Assembly (NCBI GenBank): GCA_017446125.1
Contig: JAFSRL010000139.1
Location: forward strand, 1-8,276
DNA length: 8,276 bases
Direction: 5' to 3'
Origin: Lachnospiraceae bacterium
GTDB taxonomy: Bacteria; Bacillota; Clostridia; Lachnospirales; Lachnospiraceae
Below are positions 1 to 7,172 of the stretch, one piece after another. Each line of letters begins with the position of its first letter. Position 1 is the first letter of the stretch. A model generated the notes under the pieces. It ran no database searches and was not told where the DNA came from. It saw nothing but the letters and a program-made list of their open reading frames with translations. Both the position numbers and the translations under genes were made by a program.

Positions 1-20
1 AAAAATATATACAAAATGAC

Positions 21-33
21 AAATGTTGCATTT
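21..33. promoter_or_regulatory. Small dyad just upstream of the lsr promoter, possible operator
   Basis: AAATG-TTG-CATTT is a perfect 5-bp inverted repeat ending 5 bases before the -35 box of the putative lsrA promoter. The position suits an operator for a local regulator, but the dyad is short and lies in AT-rich DNA where such repeats arise by chance. No regulator gene is present in the window to pair it with. Confidence 0.2.
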
Positions 34-38
34 TTCTG

Positions 39-67
39 TTGACTTTTCATTTGGCATCGGCTACGAT
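39..67 (+). promoter_or_regulatory. Sigma-A promoter of the lsr operon
   Basis: TTGACT (39-44, 5/6 of consensus) and TACGAT (62-67, 4/6 including the key TA...T positions) are separated by exactly 17 bases, with AT-rich DNA upstream. Transcription would be expected to start near 73-76. This falls among the candidate lsrA ATG codons (72, 78, 90), so the leader would be absent or at most about 15 bases. A promoter further upstream, outside the window, cannot be excluded. Confidence 0.5.
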
Positions 68-77
68 ATACATGACT

Positions 78-1592
78 ATGAACGACAAAATGCTTTCGGT
101 AAAAGACATACATAAGACGTTTGGCACCAACCGCGTGTTGAAGGGGATCTCCATGGAACTGGACCGCGGCGAGGTGCTTGCACTGATTGGTGGGAACGGC
201 GCCGGCAAGTCCACGCTGATGAAAATCATCATGGGCATCTATCATGCGGATGCCGGCGATATTTATATCAACGGACAAAAAACGGACATATCCTCCACGT
301 CGGTCGCTTTAAAAAGCGGCGTATATATGGTGCCGCAGGAACCGCTTTTGTTTCCTAATATGACGGTGGAAGAGAATATTCTGATCGGATTTCAGGAGAA
401 AGCATCGGAGTTAAAGAAAAAACTAAGCACTTACTTAAAGGAACTGGACTTTACGCTGAATCTGCAGCGGAAAGCGAATACACTCTCGATTGCGGAACAG
501 CAACTGGTTGAAATCTTAAAAGGAATGATGCGGGAAGCCAGCATTCTGATTCTGGATGAGCCGACGAGTGCATTGACCTTTGGCGAGGTGCAGTCGCTCT
601 TTCGTGTTATCAACGATCTTCGAAATAAGGGAATCGCCATTATCTATATTACGCACCGTCTTTCCGAAGTGTTTGAAATCGCAACACATGTTGCGATTAT
701 GCGTGATGGGGCGGTGACGGTAAGCGGTTCCGTTTCCGAGTTTAATAAAGACATACTGGTAAGGGCGCTTCTGCCTCCTGAAACAAGTCTTCGTGAAGAC
801 AGGGAGCGCCCTTACAATCCGGTTGCATATGATAAAGAGAAGCCCGTTTTGCAGGTAAAGAATCTTTCGGGATACGGATTCAGCGATATTTCATTCGATC
901 TGTTTCCGGGGGAGATCCTCGGAGTGGCGGGCGTTGTCGGTGCGGGACGGACCGAACTGGCACATACCATTTTCGGAAGAGACAGCGTACTGCATGGCAG
1001 CGTGTTCCTTGACGGAAAGGACATTACCGGGTTTTCAACGCGCAAGGTGCTGAAGGAGGGGATCAATTATGTCCCGGAGGACCGCCACTATCACGGGATT
1101 TTTTCCATCAGCGCAATTTACGCCAATACCACGAGCGCCTTATTGCCGACGAAGGAAATCGGGAACGTCTTCCTGAACCGAAAGAAAGAGGATGCAATTT
1201 CACAAAAGTATGCATCTGATTTCCGGACGAAAATCGTTGCGCTCACGGACTTAATCGGTTCGCTTTCCGGCGGCAATCAGCAGAAAGTGGTAATCGCCCG
1301 TGCACTTTCCACCGCACCGAAGGTTGTCATACTTGACGAGCCCACGCGCGGCATTGACGCCGGCGCAAGAGGCGATGTTTACCACATCATCCACCAGTTG
1401 AAGCAAGAGGGCGTTGCGGTATTGCTGATTTCATCCGACATGGAGGAGATTGTGGAGCTTGCCGATCGCGCGATTACGGTCTATAACGGCCGCATCAATA
1501 ACAGCTTTTTGCGGGATGAGATTACACAGGATGCATTGACAAGCGCGGCCTTTGGCATTAATGCCAAAGAGGAAAAAGGCGGTGACGCATGA
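78..1592 (+). CDS. lsrA: AI-2 import ATP-binding protein LsrA (double-domain ABC ATPase)
   Basis: This is the energising subunit of a carbohydrate-type (CUT2) ABC importer, cytoplasmic and bound to the LsrC/LsrD permeases. From ATG at 78 it has 504 aa and two ABC domains. Domain 1 has Walker A GGNGAGKST (38-46), a Q-loop inside VPQEPLLFP (close to E. coli LsrA), the degenerate signature LSIAEQQ (136-142), Walker B ILILDEPTS (156-164) and H193. Domain 2 has a degenerate Walker A with Arg for Lys (GAGRTE), signature LSGGNQQK (396-403), Walker B VVILDEPTRG (416-425) and Ser in place of the H-loop His. This asymmetry is normal for the family, with site 1 presumably catalytic. The start is uncertain: a TTG at 39 opens the frame but lies in the promoter, ATGs at 72, 78 and 90 are possible, and none has a Shine-Dalgarno. 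The last 4 bases overlap lsrC. The LsrA rather than RbsA/MglA call rests on the PQEPLLFP stretch and on downstream lsrF. Confidence 0.88.
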   Translation: MNDKMLSVKDIHKTFGTNRVLKGISMELDRGEVLALIGGNGAGKSTLMKIIMGIYHADAGDIYINGQKTDISSTSVALKSGVYMVPQEPLLFPNMTVEENILIGFQEKASELKKKLSTYLKELDFTLNLQRKANTLSIAEQQLVEILKGMMREASILILDEPTSALTFGEVQSLFRVINDLRNKGIAIIYITHRLSEVFEIATHVAIMRDGAVTVSGSVSEFNKDILVRALLPPETSLREDRERPYNPVAYDKEKPVLQVKNLSGYGFSDISFDLFPGEILGVAGVVGAGRTELAHTIFGRDSVLHGSVFLDGKDITGFSTRKVLKEGINYVPEDRHYHGIFSISAIYANTTSALLPTKEIGNVFLNRKKEDAISQKYASDFRTKIVALTDLIGSLSGGNQQKVVIARALSTAPKVVILDEPTRGIDAGARGDVYHIIHQLKQEGVAVLLISSDMEEIVELADRAITVYNGRINNSFLRDEITQDALTSAAFGINAKEEKGGDA

Positions 1593-2626
1593 CGGGGGTT
1601 TGGTCTGGAATCAGACAGGCACGCTGGATTTCGTCGCTGCTGTTTTTGTTTGCCCTGATTCTGATTACGGGGAGTGTGAATCACGCGTTTTTCAGCTACG
1701 ACAATATCTTAAACTGCTTTAACGCCGCCGTTGTTTTCACCTTGTTGGCGGTGGGGATTGCCTTTGTCATTATGACCGGCGAGATTGACGTATCCATCGG
1801 CGCCACCATGGGACTGACTGCCGCAATCGCGGGAAAGATTGCACAGCAGCACGGTTCCTTTGCGGTGATGCTTTTGATCGCCGTGGCAATCGGCATCGTT
1901 GCAGGGCTGATAAACGGACTCGGCGTTTCATTTCTGGGGATACCCTCCCTTATCTTTACGCTGGGAACGAACGGGGTGATTCGCGGCATCGTTTACATTG
2001 CTTCCGGCGGAAAAACGATAGAAAACTATGCGGGGAGTTTTACGAACTACGGAAACAAGACCGCTGTCTTCGGCATCACATGGTACTACCTGATTGTATT
2101 GGTTGTTGTTGCGCTTGCGCATCTTCTGACCACCGGGACCTCACGCGGTAAGTACTTTATCGCGGTCGGGGACAATGCGGCGGGCGCGACGCTTGTCGGT
2201 ATTTCCGTGTTCCAAACGAAGATGACGGCATATATGTTAAGCGGCGTCTTTGCCGGCATTGCGGGCGTTGCGTTTGCGTCAAAATACGGACAGGTCAATA
2301 TTGTTGCCGGCGCCGGTTATGAGATGAGCGCCATTGCGGCCTGCGTGCTGGGCGGTATTTCTCTTTCCGGCGGATTGGGGAATATGATCGGAGCGGCCAT
2401 CGGCGCAGTCATTATGTCTTCTGTCAGCCGTATGCTTGTCTTCATTAATCTTCCCTCGAATTTCAACGATACCATTACCGGCATCATGCTGATTACGATT
2501 GTCGTCACGGACGCTTTGATGCAGCGGCGTGCTGTTGAAAACGCAAGGCGCAAGAGACTCCTGCAACGCGTTGCGCCGGGACAGGATGGGGGAATGCAAC
2601 AGGAGGACGGAGGTGAGACCGCATGA
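1589..2626 (+). CDS. lsrC: AI-2 import permease LsrC
   Basis: This 345-aa polytopic membrane protein of the BPD_transp_2 (ribose/galactose-type) permease family would form half of the transmembrane channel with LsrD. Hydrophobic segments run through most of residues 15-310. Family landmarks are MTGEIDVSIGA (62-72), the cytoplasmic coupling-type motif GDNAAGATLVGI (194-205) and AIAACVLGGISLSGG (248-262), which closely follows E. coli LsrC. The C-terminus is basic and then polar (about 312-345). The ATG overlaps the lsrA stop as ATGA, which implies translational coupling. An AGGCGGTGA stretch at 1577-1585 lies only 3 bases before it. The first permease after the ATPase is LsrC in E. coli, and the sequence agrees with that assignment. 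Confidence 0.87.
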   Translation: MTGVWSGIRQARWISSLLFLFALILITGSVNHAFFSYDNILNCFNAAVVFTLLAVGIAFVIMTGEIDVSIGATMGLTAAIAGKIAQQHGSFAVMLLIAVAIGIVAGLINGLGVSFLGIPSLIFTLGTNGVIRGIVYIASGGKTIENYAGSFTNYGNKTAVFGITWYYLIVLVVVALAHLLTTGTSRGKYFIAVGDNAAGATLVGISVFQTKMTAYMLSGVFAGIAGVAFASKYGQVNIVAGAGYEMSAIAACVLGGISLSGGLGNMIGAAIGAVIMSSVSRMLVFINLPSNFNDTITGIMLITIVVTDALMQRRAVENARRKRLLQRVAPGQDGGMQQEDGGETA

Positions 2627-3657
2627 AAAAGATAACCGGTCTGACAAAACATTGGGAGTTTATCCTGCTCATGATTCTGGTTGCGGAATTCGTCATCTTC
2701 ACGCTTGCCAACCCGAAATTCCTCCGCCCCGTATCGATTATGTCCAGTGTGACGAATTACATCAGTATCTGTATCATCGCATTGTTTGTCACCTTCGTCA
2801 TGATTACCGGCGGCATTGACATACAGGCAGCGTCCATCATAGGTCTGACTTCGATTACGATTGGCGTTTTGTGGTCCGATGCCGACCTGTCCATCTGGGG
2901 CGCGGTAGTCTGCGCAATCATTCTGTCGGGGATTTGCGGAGCACTTTCCGGCTTCTTCGTCGCGTATTGCGGCGTGCAACCGATGGTTGTGACGCTCGGC
3001 GGGTCCTTTTTGTATTCCGGCATTGCGCTTTTGATTTCTTCTCTGAGTAAAACCCCTGCATACCAGGGCATCAGCAAGTTCCCCTTAAAAACGCAGGACG
3101 GTCGTTTTGTCGGCTTCCGCTTCCTGGGGAAGGGCGAGGTGTTCGGATTTTTGCCCATGCCCATTTTTATCTACATCATTTTGATTGTGATTTGTTATTT
3201 CCTGCTGCACAAGACCAAATACGGCAGGCAGGTGTTTTTAGTCGGCGTGAACGCGGAAGCAGCGAAATATTCCGGCATCAATACGCGCCTGATTATCATG
3301 AGCACCTACATTCTTTCCGCGCTTGGTGCCTCTGTGGCCGGCATTCTTTTAACCAGCAACGTGGATAGCGCCAAATACGACATCGGCTCCACGTTTACCC
3401 TGTCGATTATTACGGCAGTTGTGCTGGGCGGTACGCTATCCACCGGCGGCAAGGGCTCCATTGCGGGGACGGCGCTTGCATCGCTGATTATATGTATTTT
3501 GCGTTATGGTCTTCCGCTTTGTTTCGGCATCAGCACGCAGAATCTTGACTTACCGGTCGGACTGATGCTGATTGTGGTGGTCGTCGGTCGTGCAATGGCA
3601 CAAAAGGGGTTATTTCAAAAGGTATTTCGGGACCGTGCCCTGAAGTATAGAAACTGA
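2623..3657 (+). CDS. lsrD: AI-2 import permease LsrD
   Basis: This 344-aa inner-membrane permease of the same family as LsrC is its presumed heterodimer partner. It has N-terminal HWEFILLMILVAEFVIF (10-26) resembling E. coli LsrD, then GGIDIQAASIIG (63-74, where relatives usually have GGIDIS), HKTKYGRQVFLVGVNAEAAK (196-215), and ITAVVLGGTLSTGGKGSI (263-280). It ends with LMLIVVVVGRAMA (315-327), again LsrD-like. A stretch at about 155-175 (GRFVGFRFLGKGEVF) is slightly longer than in E. coli LsrD. The gene overlaps lsrC by ATGA, and a GGAGGTGAG Shine-Dalgarno (2609-2617) with ideal spacing suggests strong independent initiation as well as coupling. Confidence 0.87.
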   Translation: MKKITGLTKHWEFILLMILVAEFVIFTLANPKFLRPVSIMSSVTNYISICIIALFVTFVMITGGIDIQAASIIGLTSITIGVLWSDADLSIWGAVVCAIILSGICGALSGFFVAYCGVQPMVVTLGGSFLYSGIALLISSLSKTPAYQGISKFPLKTQDGRFVGFRFLGKGEVFGFLPMPIFIYIILIVICYFLLHKTKYGRQVFLVGVNAEAAKYSGINTRLIIMSTYILSALGASVAGILLTSNVDSAKYDIGSTFTLSIITAVVLGGTLSTGGKGSIAGTALASLIICILRYGLPLCFGISTQNLDLPVGLMLIVVVVGRAMAQKGLFQKVFRDRALKYRN

Positions 3658-3670
3658 TTAATGTTGTGAA

Positions 3671-3677
3671 AGGGAGG
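3671..3677 (+). promoter_or_regulatory. Ribosome binding site that fixes the lsrB start
   Basis: AGGGAGG lies 6 bases before ATG 3684. The frame is also open from a GTG at 3666, but that start would put this site inside the coding region and add six residues before an otherwise normal lipoprotein signal peptide. ATG 3684 is therefore preferred. Confidence 0.8.
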
Positions 3678-3683
3678 TACAAA

Positions 3684-4808
3684 ATGAAGAAACTGCTATC
3701 TTTAACACTTGCAACCTGCATGCTGGTTCTTGCAGTGGGTTGCGGCGCAAACTCAGGCGGCAATACACAGCAGGCGGCGGCACCGGCTGAAAACGGCGGC
3801 GAAAGCAATGAAGGCGGCGGTGACATTGCCGGTATGACGGTGGCCTTTATTCCGAAGGTAACCGGTAATTCGTTCTTTGAAGCAGCCAATGACGGCGCGC
3901 AGAAGTATGCTTCGGAATGGGGCATCACAGTGAATTACATGGGTTCCGCAACGGCATCCGTAAACGACCAGCTGGAAGTCATCCAGCAGGCAATTGACCA
4001 GGGTGTGGACGCAATCTCCATTTCTTCCGTTGACGCGACCGCACTTGATGAGAAGTTAAAAGAAGCACAGGACGCGGGCATCGTTGTCTGCACCTGGGAC
4101 TCCGACGTTTCTCCGGATGCCAGATCCATGATGGTTTCGCAGGGAACCGCATCCGTTTTGGGACCCATGCTCGTTGAAATGGGTGCGGACGCACTCAAGA
4201 ACAGAGGCGTGGATGTTGCAGGCGAAGTGAAGTATGTCTGGCACTATTCCAACCCGTCCGTCGCAGACCAGAACTCCTGGTATGTTGCCGGCGAAGAGTA
4301 CATCAAAGAAACTTATCCGACATGGGTTGCCGTGCATGATCCGTATTATTCGAACCAGGATTCCCAGGAATCCGTTACCATCGGGGAATCCGTACTGGAT
4401 GCCAACGCAGATGTGGATTTAATTATCTGCAATGACTCCACGGCGCTTCCCGGCCAGTGCCAGGCCGCACAGAACAAAGGGCTTACCAAAGATGACATTA
4501 CGATCACGGGTTTCTGCACACCGTCCGGCATGACGGCATATCTGGATGCGGGCATCCTTGAGCAGTGGGGTCTTTGGGACTGTGGCGTCCAGGGCGCTTT
4601 GGGCTGCTATTTCGCGGCTTATATTGCTGCGGGCAACACCGTGAAAGCAGGCGAGACAATCAATGTTCCCGGTATCGGTGATGTAACGGTCATTCCCAAC
4701 GGCGACCTTGTCGAAGGACAGGAAACGGCCGCGGAGAATCATGGCGTTGTGCTCTTGCCGGAGCGTGTCGTCTTTACCGCTGACAACGTAGCGAATTACA
4801 ATTTCTAA
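3684..4808 (+). CDS. lsrB: AI-2-binding lipoprotein LsrB (non-canonical binding site)
   Basis: This is the solute-binding receptor of the importer, periplasmic-binding-protein family 4, predicted to be a membrane-anchored lipoprotein of 374 aa. The signal peptide ends in a lipobox-like AVGC with Cys20. A Gly/Ala/Glu/Asn-rich tether follows to about residue 50, and the receptor domain starts at MTVAFIPKV. Colinearity with E. coli LsrB is clear: FIPK, TWDSD, DQN.W, the GFCTPSGM region, EQWGLWD, and the C-terminal GVVLLPERVVF. The six E. coli AI-2 contacts (K35, D116, D166, Q167, P220, A222) map to K58, D139, D195, Q196, N250 and S252, so four are kept and two replaced (NDS for PDA). AI-2 (R-THMF) is the likely ligand given the operon, but a related pentose-like ligand is possible. 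It lies 26 bases after lsrD. Confidence 0.85.
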   Translation: MKKLLSLTLATCMLVLAVGCGANSGGNTQQAAAPAENGGESNEGGGDIAGMTVAFIPKVTGNSFFEAANDGAQKYASEWGITVNYMGSATASVNDQLEVIQQAIDQGVDAISISSVDATALDEKLKEAQDAGIVVCTWDSDVSPDARSMMVSQGTASVLGPMLVEMGADALKNRGVDVAGEVKYVWHYSNPSVADQNSWYVAGEEYIKETYPTWVAVHDPYYSNQDSQESVTIGESVLDANADVDLIICNDSTALPGQCQAAQNKGLTKDDITITGFCTPSGMTAYLDAGILEQWGLWDCGVQGALGCYFAAYIAAGNTVKAGETINVPGIGDVTVIPNGDLVEGQETAAENHGVVLLPERVVFTADNVANYNF

Positions 4809-4826
4809 AGATAAGAGGATACCAAC

Positions 4827-5705
4827 ATGGCTGACAAAGAAGGATTAAAGACCGCCAAGGATTATGGCCTGGACACGCCGTTTCAGGCGCAGGGAGATTT
4901 CCATGTCAAGGGTGCGAACAACCTGGACTGGGGAATGAAAAAACACCTGTCGAACATCTTCGATGCGAAGACCGGCAAGACGGTGATGTTTGCGTTTGAC
5001 CACGGATACTTTATGGGATCCACGGCCGGTTTGGAGCGACTGGACATTGTGATTCCGCCGCTTGCGGATTACGTGGACGTTTGGATGGCAACAAGAGGGG
5101 CGCTTAGAAGCTGCATTCCGCCATCAGCCAAAAACGGTGTTGCGCTTCGCGTCACGTCCGGTTCGTCCATGCTCGATGATGATTTGTCCCATGAGACGGT
5201 TGCGGTTGACATCGAGGATGCCATTCGCATGAATGCGGATTGTATGGCAGTCCAGACCTTTATTGGCGCGGACGGTCAGCTTTCAAGCTTAGAGAATCTA
5301 TCGCGCGTGATCAACGCCGGACTGCGTTATTCCATTCCCACGCTCGGTGTCGTTGCGGTCGGTAAGGACATGGAACGGACGGACCGCTTCTTCAAACTGG
5401 CGACAAGAATTCTTGCGGAAATGGGAGCGCAGATTGTCAAAAGTTATTACTGCGATCACTTTGATGAGGTGGTTGCGGCCTGTCCGGTACCGATTGTCGT
5501 AGCGGGCGGCAAAAAGCTTTCCGAAGAGGATGCACTGACGCTTGCTTACAATTCGATACAAGGCGGCGCGGCCGGCGTCGACATGGGACGCAACATCTTC
5601 CAGAGCGAGCACCCCGTGGAGATGGCGCAGGCGGTGCGCAAGGTGGTACACGAAGGCTTCACGGACAAAGAGGCGTATCAGTTCTATCAGGATTTGATTC
5701 ACTGA
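4827..5705 (+). CDS. lsrF: 3-hydroxy-5-phosphonooxypentane-2,4-dione thiolase LsrF
   Basis: This cytoplasmic TIM-barrel enzyme of the class I aldolase (DeoC/FbaB/LsrF) family has 292 aa, the usual length. In E. coli LsrF transfers the acetyl group of P-HPD, derived from phosphorylated AI-2, to CoA, giving acetyl-CoA and dihydroxyacetone phosphate. Similarity to E. coli LsrF is high end to end: LDWGM (33-37), GKTVM.AFDHGYF (50-62), the PT..V.GVGKDM region, AEMGAQIVKSYY with the equivalent of catalytic Lys203 at K205, CPVPIVVAGGKK (219-230) and GVDMGRNIFQSEHPV (250-264), the last two being phosphate-site segments. AAGAGGA at 4813-4819 precedes ATG 4827. It is the last gene of the operon. No lsrG follows, so the upstream isomerisation step must be encoded elsewhere or occur without it. 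Confidence 0.92.
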   Translation: MADKEGLKTAKDYGLDTPFQAQGDFHVKGANNLDWGMKKHLSNIFDAKTGKTVMFAFDHGYFMGSTAGLERLDIVIPPLADYVDVWMATRGALRSCIPPSAKNGVALRVTSGSSMLDDDLSHETVAVDIEDAIRMNADCMAVQTFIGADGQLSSLENLSRVINAGLRYSIPTLGVVAVGKDMERTDRFFKLATRILAEMGAQIVKSYYCDHFDEVVAACPVPIVVAGGKKLSEEDALTLAYNSIQGGAAGVDMGRNIFQSEHPVEMAQAVRKVVHEGFTDKEAYQFYQDLIH

Positions 5706-5733
5706 TTCGTACGTTTATACGTCATAAGCCGAT

Positions 5734-5778
5734 ATACAAAGGCGGCTGCAGAAGTTATTTTTGCGGCTGCCTTTGTAT
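5734..5778 (+). terminator. Strong hairpin after lsrF, possible operon terminator
   Basis: Two 17-base arms (5734-5750 and 5762-5778) pair completely, with only two G-U wobbles, around an 11-base loop. The position, 28 bases after the lsrF stop, suits an operon end. The 3' side is followed by GAAAAAAAC rather than a U tract, so intrinsic termination may be weak. An mRNA 3'-end-stabilising or Rho-assisted role is equally possible. Nothing on the opposite strand appears to use it. Confidence 0.4.
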
Positions 5779-5808
5779 GAAAAAAACACATTGTATGAAA
5801 AAAACACG
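5773..5808. repeat. Two tandem 18-base units with A7 tracts
   Basis: TTGTATGAAAAAAACAC(A/G) occurs twice back to back (5773-5790 and 5791-5808), identical except for the last base, and a decayed third start (TTGCATG) follows at 5809. The first unit begins inside the 3' arm of the post-lsrF hairpin. The second ends just before the rpmE -35 box, so the phased A-tracts form the upstream region of that promoter. Confidence 0.85.
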
Positions 5809-5837
5809 TTGCATGTGACGAAACACTGTGATACAAT
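5809..5837 (+). promoter_or_regulatory. Extended -10 promoter for rpmE
   Basis: TTGCAT (5809-5814, a weak -35) is 17 bases from TACAAT (5832-5837, 5/6 of consensus). The -10 is preceded by TGA, giving a TGn extension that compensates for the weak -35. A-tracts directly upstream resemble an UP element. The expected leader, from about 5844 to 5897, is roughly 54 bases. I could not recognise a known L31 leader structure in it. Confidence 0.55.
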
Positions 5838-5897
5838 TATTAGGCTGTGTTCAGGGGATGGGACAACAGTTGTTTTTTTAAAGAAGGAGTTATTACG

Positions 5898-6101
5898 ATG
5901 AAAGCAGAAACACATCCGGAGTATTATCAGGCAACCGTGACCTGTAACTGCGGGAACACCTTTGTCACCGGTTCGACCAAGCCGGAGATTCACGTGGAAA
6001 TCTGTTCCAAGTGCCATCCGTTCTACACGGGTACGCAGAAGGCGGCACAGGCACGCGGACGTATCGACCGCTTCAATAAGAAGTACGGCGTCAAGGCATA
6101 A
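5898..6101 (+). CDS. rpmE: 50S ribosomal protein L31, zinc-binding (C+) type
   Basis: This 67-aa large-subunit ribosomal protein starts at ATG 5898, preceded by AAGGAG at 5884-5889. The sequence is typical of bacterial L31: MKAETHPEYY at the start, CNCGN at 16-20, TGSTKPEIHVEICSKCHPFYTG at 24-45 and GRIDRFNKKYG near the end. The four zinc-type cysteines C16, C18, C36 and C39 are all present, so this is the zinc-containing form rather than the cysteine-free paralogue made under zinc limitation. It has its own promoter, and yqhQ starts 5 bases after its stop, suggesting one transcript with yqhQ and prmC. Confidence 0.95.
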   Translation: MKAETHPEYYQATVTCNCGNTFVTGSTKPEIHVEICSKCHPFYTGTQKAAQARGRIDRFNKKYGVKA

Positions 6102-6106
6102 CGCCT

Positions 6107-7156
6107 TTGGCAAAGAAAAAGAAATTACAATTTTATTCCGGCATCGGCGGGCAGGCGGTTCTCGAGGGCGTGATGATGCGCAACAAAGAGAATTTTGCCG
6201 TCGCCGTGCGCCTGGAGGACGGCGACATCACCGTGGATCATGATGTCTATCACGGCGTGCTCGAAGGGACATTCTTTAAGAAGATTCCCTTCCTGCGCGG
6301 TTTTTTTGTGTTCATTGATTCGCTCATGCTGGGCATGAAGGCGCTCAACCATTCGACGCGTCACTTCGTCGAGGAGACGGAGGAGGAGACGAAGGCGGAC
6401 AAGGCGCTTGACAAGGTCTCAAAAGGACACGGCGAGCGCATCATCATGGCGCTCACAACCGTGGTGAGCTTTGTGCTGGCAATCGGGATTTTCATGATTC
6501 TGCCCTTCTTTATCGCGCGGCTCTTCCAGACCTTTGTGCGCAGCGCGATGTTGATGAGCATCATCGAGGGCGTGACCAGAATCTTAATCTTCGTGCTCTA
6601 CATCCTCTTGATTTCCCAAATGAACGACATCAAGCGGCTGTTCAAGTACCACGGGGCGGAGCACAAATGTATCAACTGCATCGAGTCAGGACGCGACTTA
6701 ACGGTCGATAACGTCGCCGCGTCGTCGAAGCTGCACAAGCGCTGCGGCTCGAGCTTCATGCTCTATGTCATGGTTGTGAGCATTGTGCTGTTCTTCTTCA
6801 TCCGCACGGATTCGGTGGTGATGCGGGTGCTTTGGCGCCTCATCCTGATTCCCGTCATCAGCGGCATTTCCTACGAAATCATTGCCCTGGCAGGCAGAAG
6901 CGACAACTTCTTGGTGCGCATCTTTTCCGCACCCGGCTTTTGGATGCAGGGCTTAACGACGAAGGAGCCGGACCGCGAGATGATCGAGGTGGGCATCGCC
7001 TCCGTCGAGGCGGTCTTTGACTGGAAGGGCTTCCAGCGGGAGAAATTCGGGAAGTTTTCTACCGTGACGGAAGAAGACGCGTTTGCTTCGCCGGCGGAAG
7101 AACCTGCGGAGGAAGCTTATGTGGCGCCGGACGAAGACGGTGTGATTCAGATGTAA
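6107..7156 (+). CDS. yqhQ: YqhQ-like DUF1385 integral membrane protein
   Basis: This 349-aa protein of the DUF1385 family has no role I know to be established. Family hallmarks are GGQAVLEGVMMRN (14-26), KKIPFLRGFFVFIDSL (58-73), YHGAEHKCINCIE (181-193) and KRCGSSF (211-217). Four hydrophobic segments lie at about 112-140, 150-171, 216-233 and 241-262. His and Cys residues in the HGAEHKCINC and HKRCG stretches could bind metal, which is inference. The acidic tail (321-349) is probably lineage-specific. Translation appears to start at TTG 6107: the next ATGs (6172, 6175) would remove the conserved GGQAVLEG motif. Only a weak AAGG lies upstream, so coupling to rpmE is likely. Placement between rpmE and prmC is common in Clostridia. 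Confidence 0.88.
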   Translation: MAKKKKLQFYSGIGGQAVLEGVMMRNKENFAVAVRLEDGDITVDHDVYHGVLEGTFFKKIPFLRGFFVFIDSLMLGMKALNHSTRHFVEETEEETKADKALDKVSKGHGERIIMALTTVVSFVLAIGIFMILPFFIARLFQTFVRSAMLMSIIEGVTRILIFVLYILLISQMNDIKRLFKYHGAEHKCINCIESGRDLTVDNVAASSKLHKRCGSSFMLYVMVVSIVLFFFIRTDSVVMRVLWRLILIPVISGISYEIIALAGRSDNFLVRIFSAPGFWMQGLTTKEPDREMIEVGIASVEAVFDWKGFQREKFGKFSTVTEEDAFASPAEEPAEEAYVAPDEDGVIQM

Positions 7157-7172
7157 GAAGGTTCATGCGCGT

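Noticed and set aside
2317..2979. Long antisense open frame (220 codons) across the lsrC/lsrD junction
   Set aside because: It lies opposite two well-supported permease genes, has a low-complexity, Asp/Asn/Arg-rich translation with no family resemblance, and has no credible ribosome binding site.
3530..3928. Antisense open frame opposite the lsrD end and lsrB signal region
   Set aside because: The Pro/Ser/Ala-rich translation is what the reverse complement of the Gly-rich lipoprotein tether gives. There is no start signal or recognisable domain.
78..4808. Ribose, galactose or rhamnose importer instead of an AI-2 importer
   Set aside because: The folds are shared, but PQEPLLFP in the ATPase, LsrC- and LsrD-specific similarity, DQN and VLLPERV in the receptor, and adjacent lsrF all favour lsr. 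The two altered contacts leave some doubt about the ligand.
5863..5880. ACAACAGTTGT followed by a T run as an attenuator before rpmE
   Set aside because: Only a 4-bp stem with a 3-base loop can form, too weak for an intrinsic terminator. The T run is more likely an AT-rich approach to the ribosome binding site.
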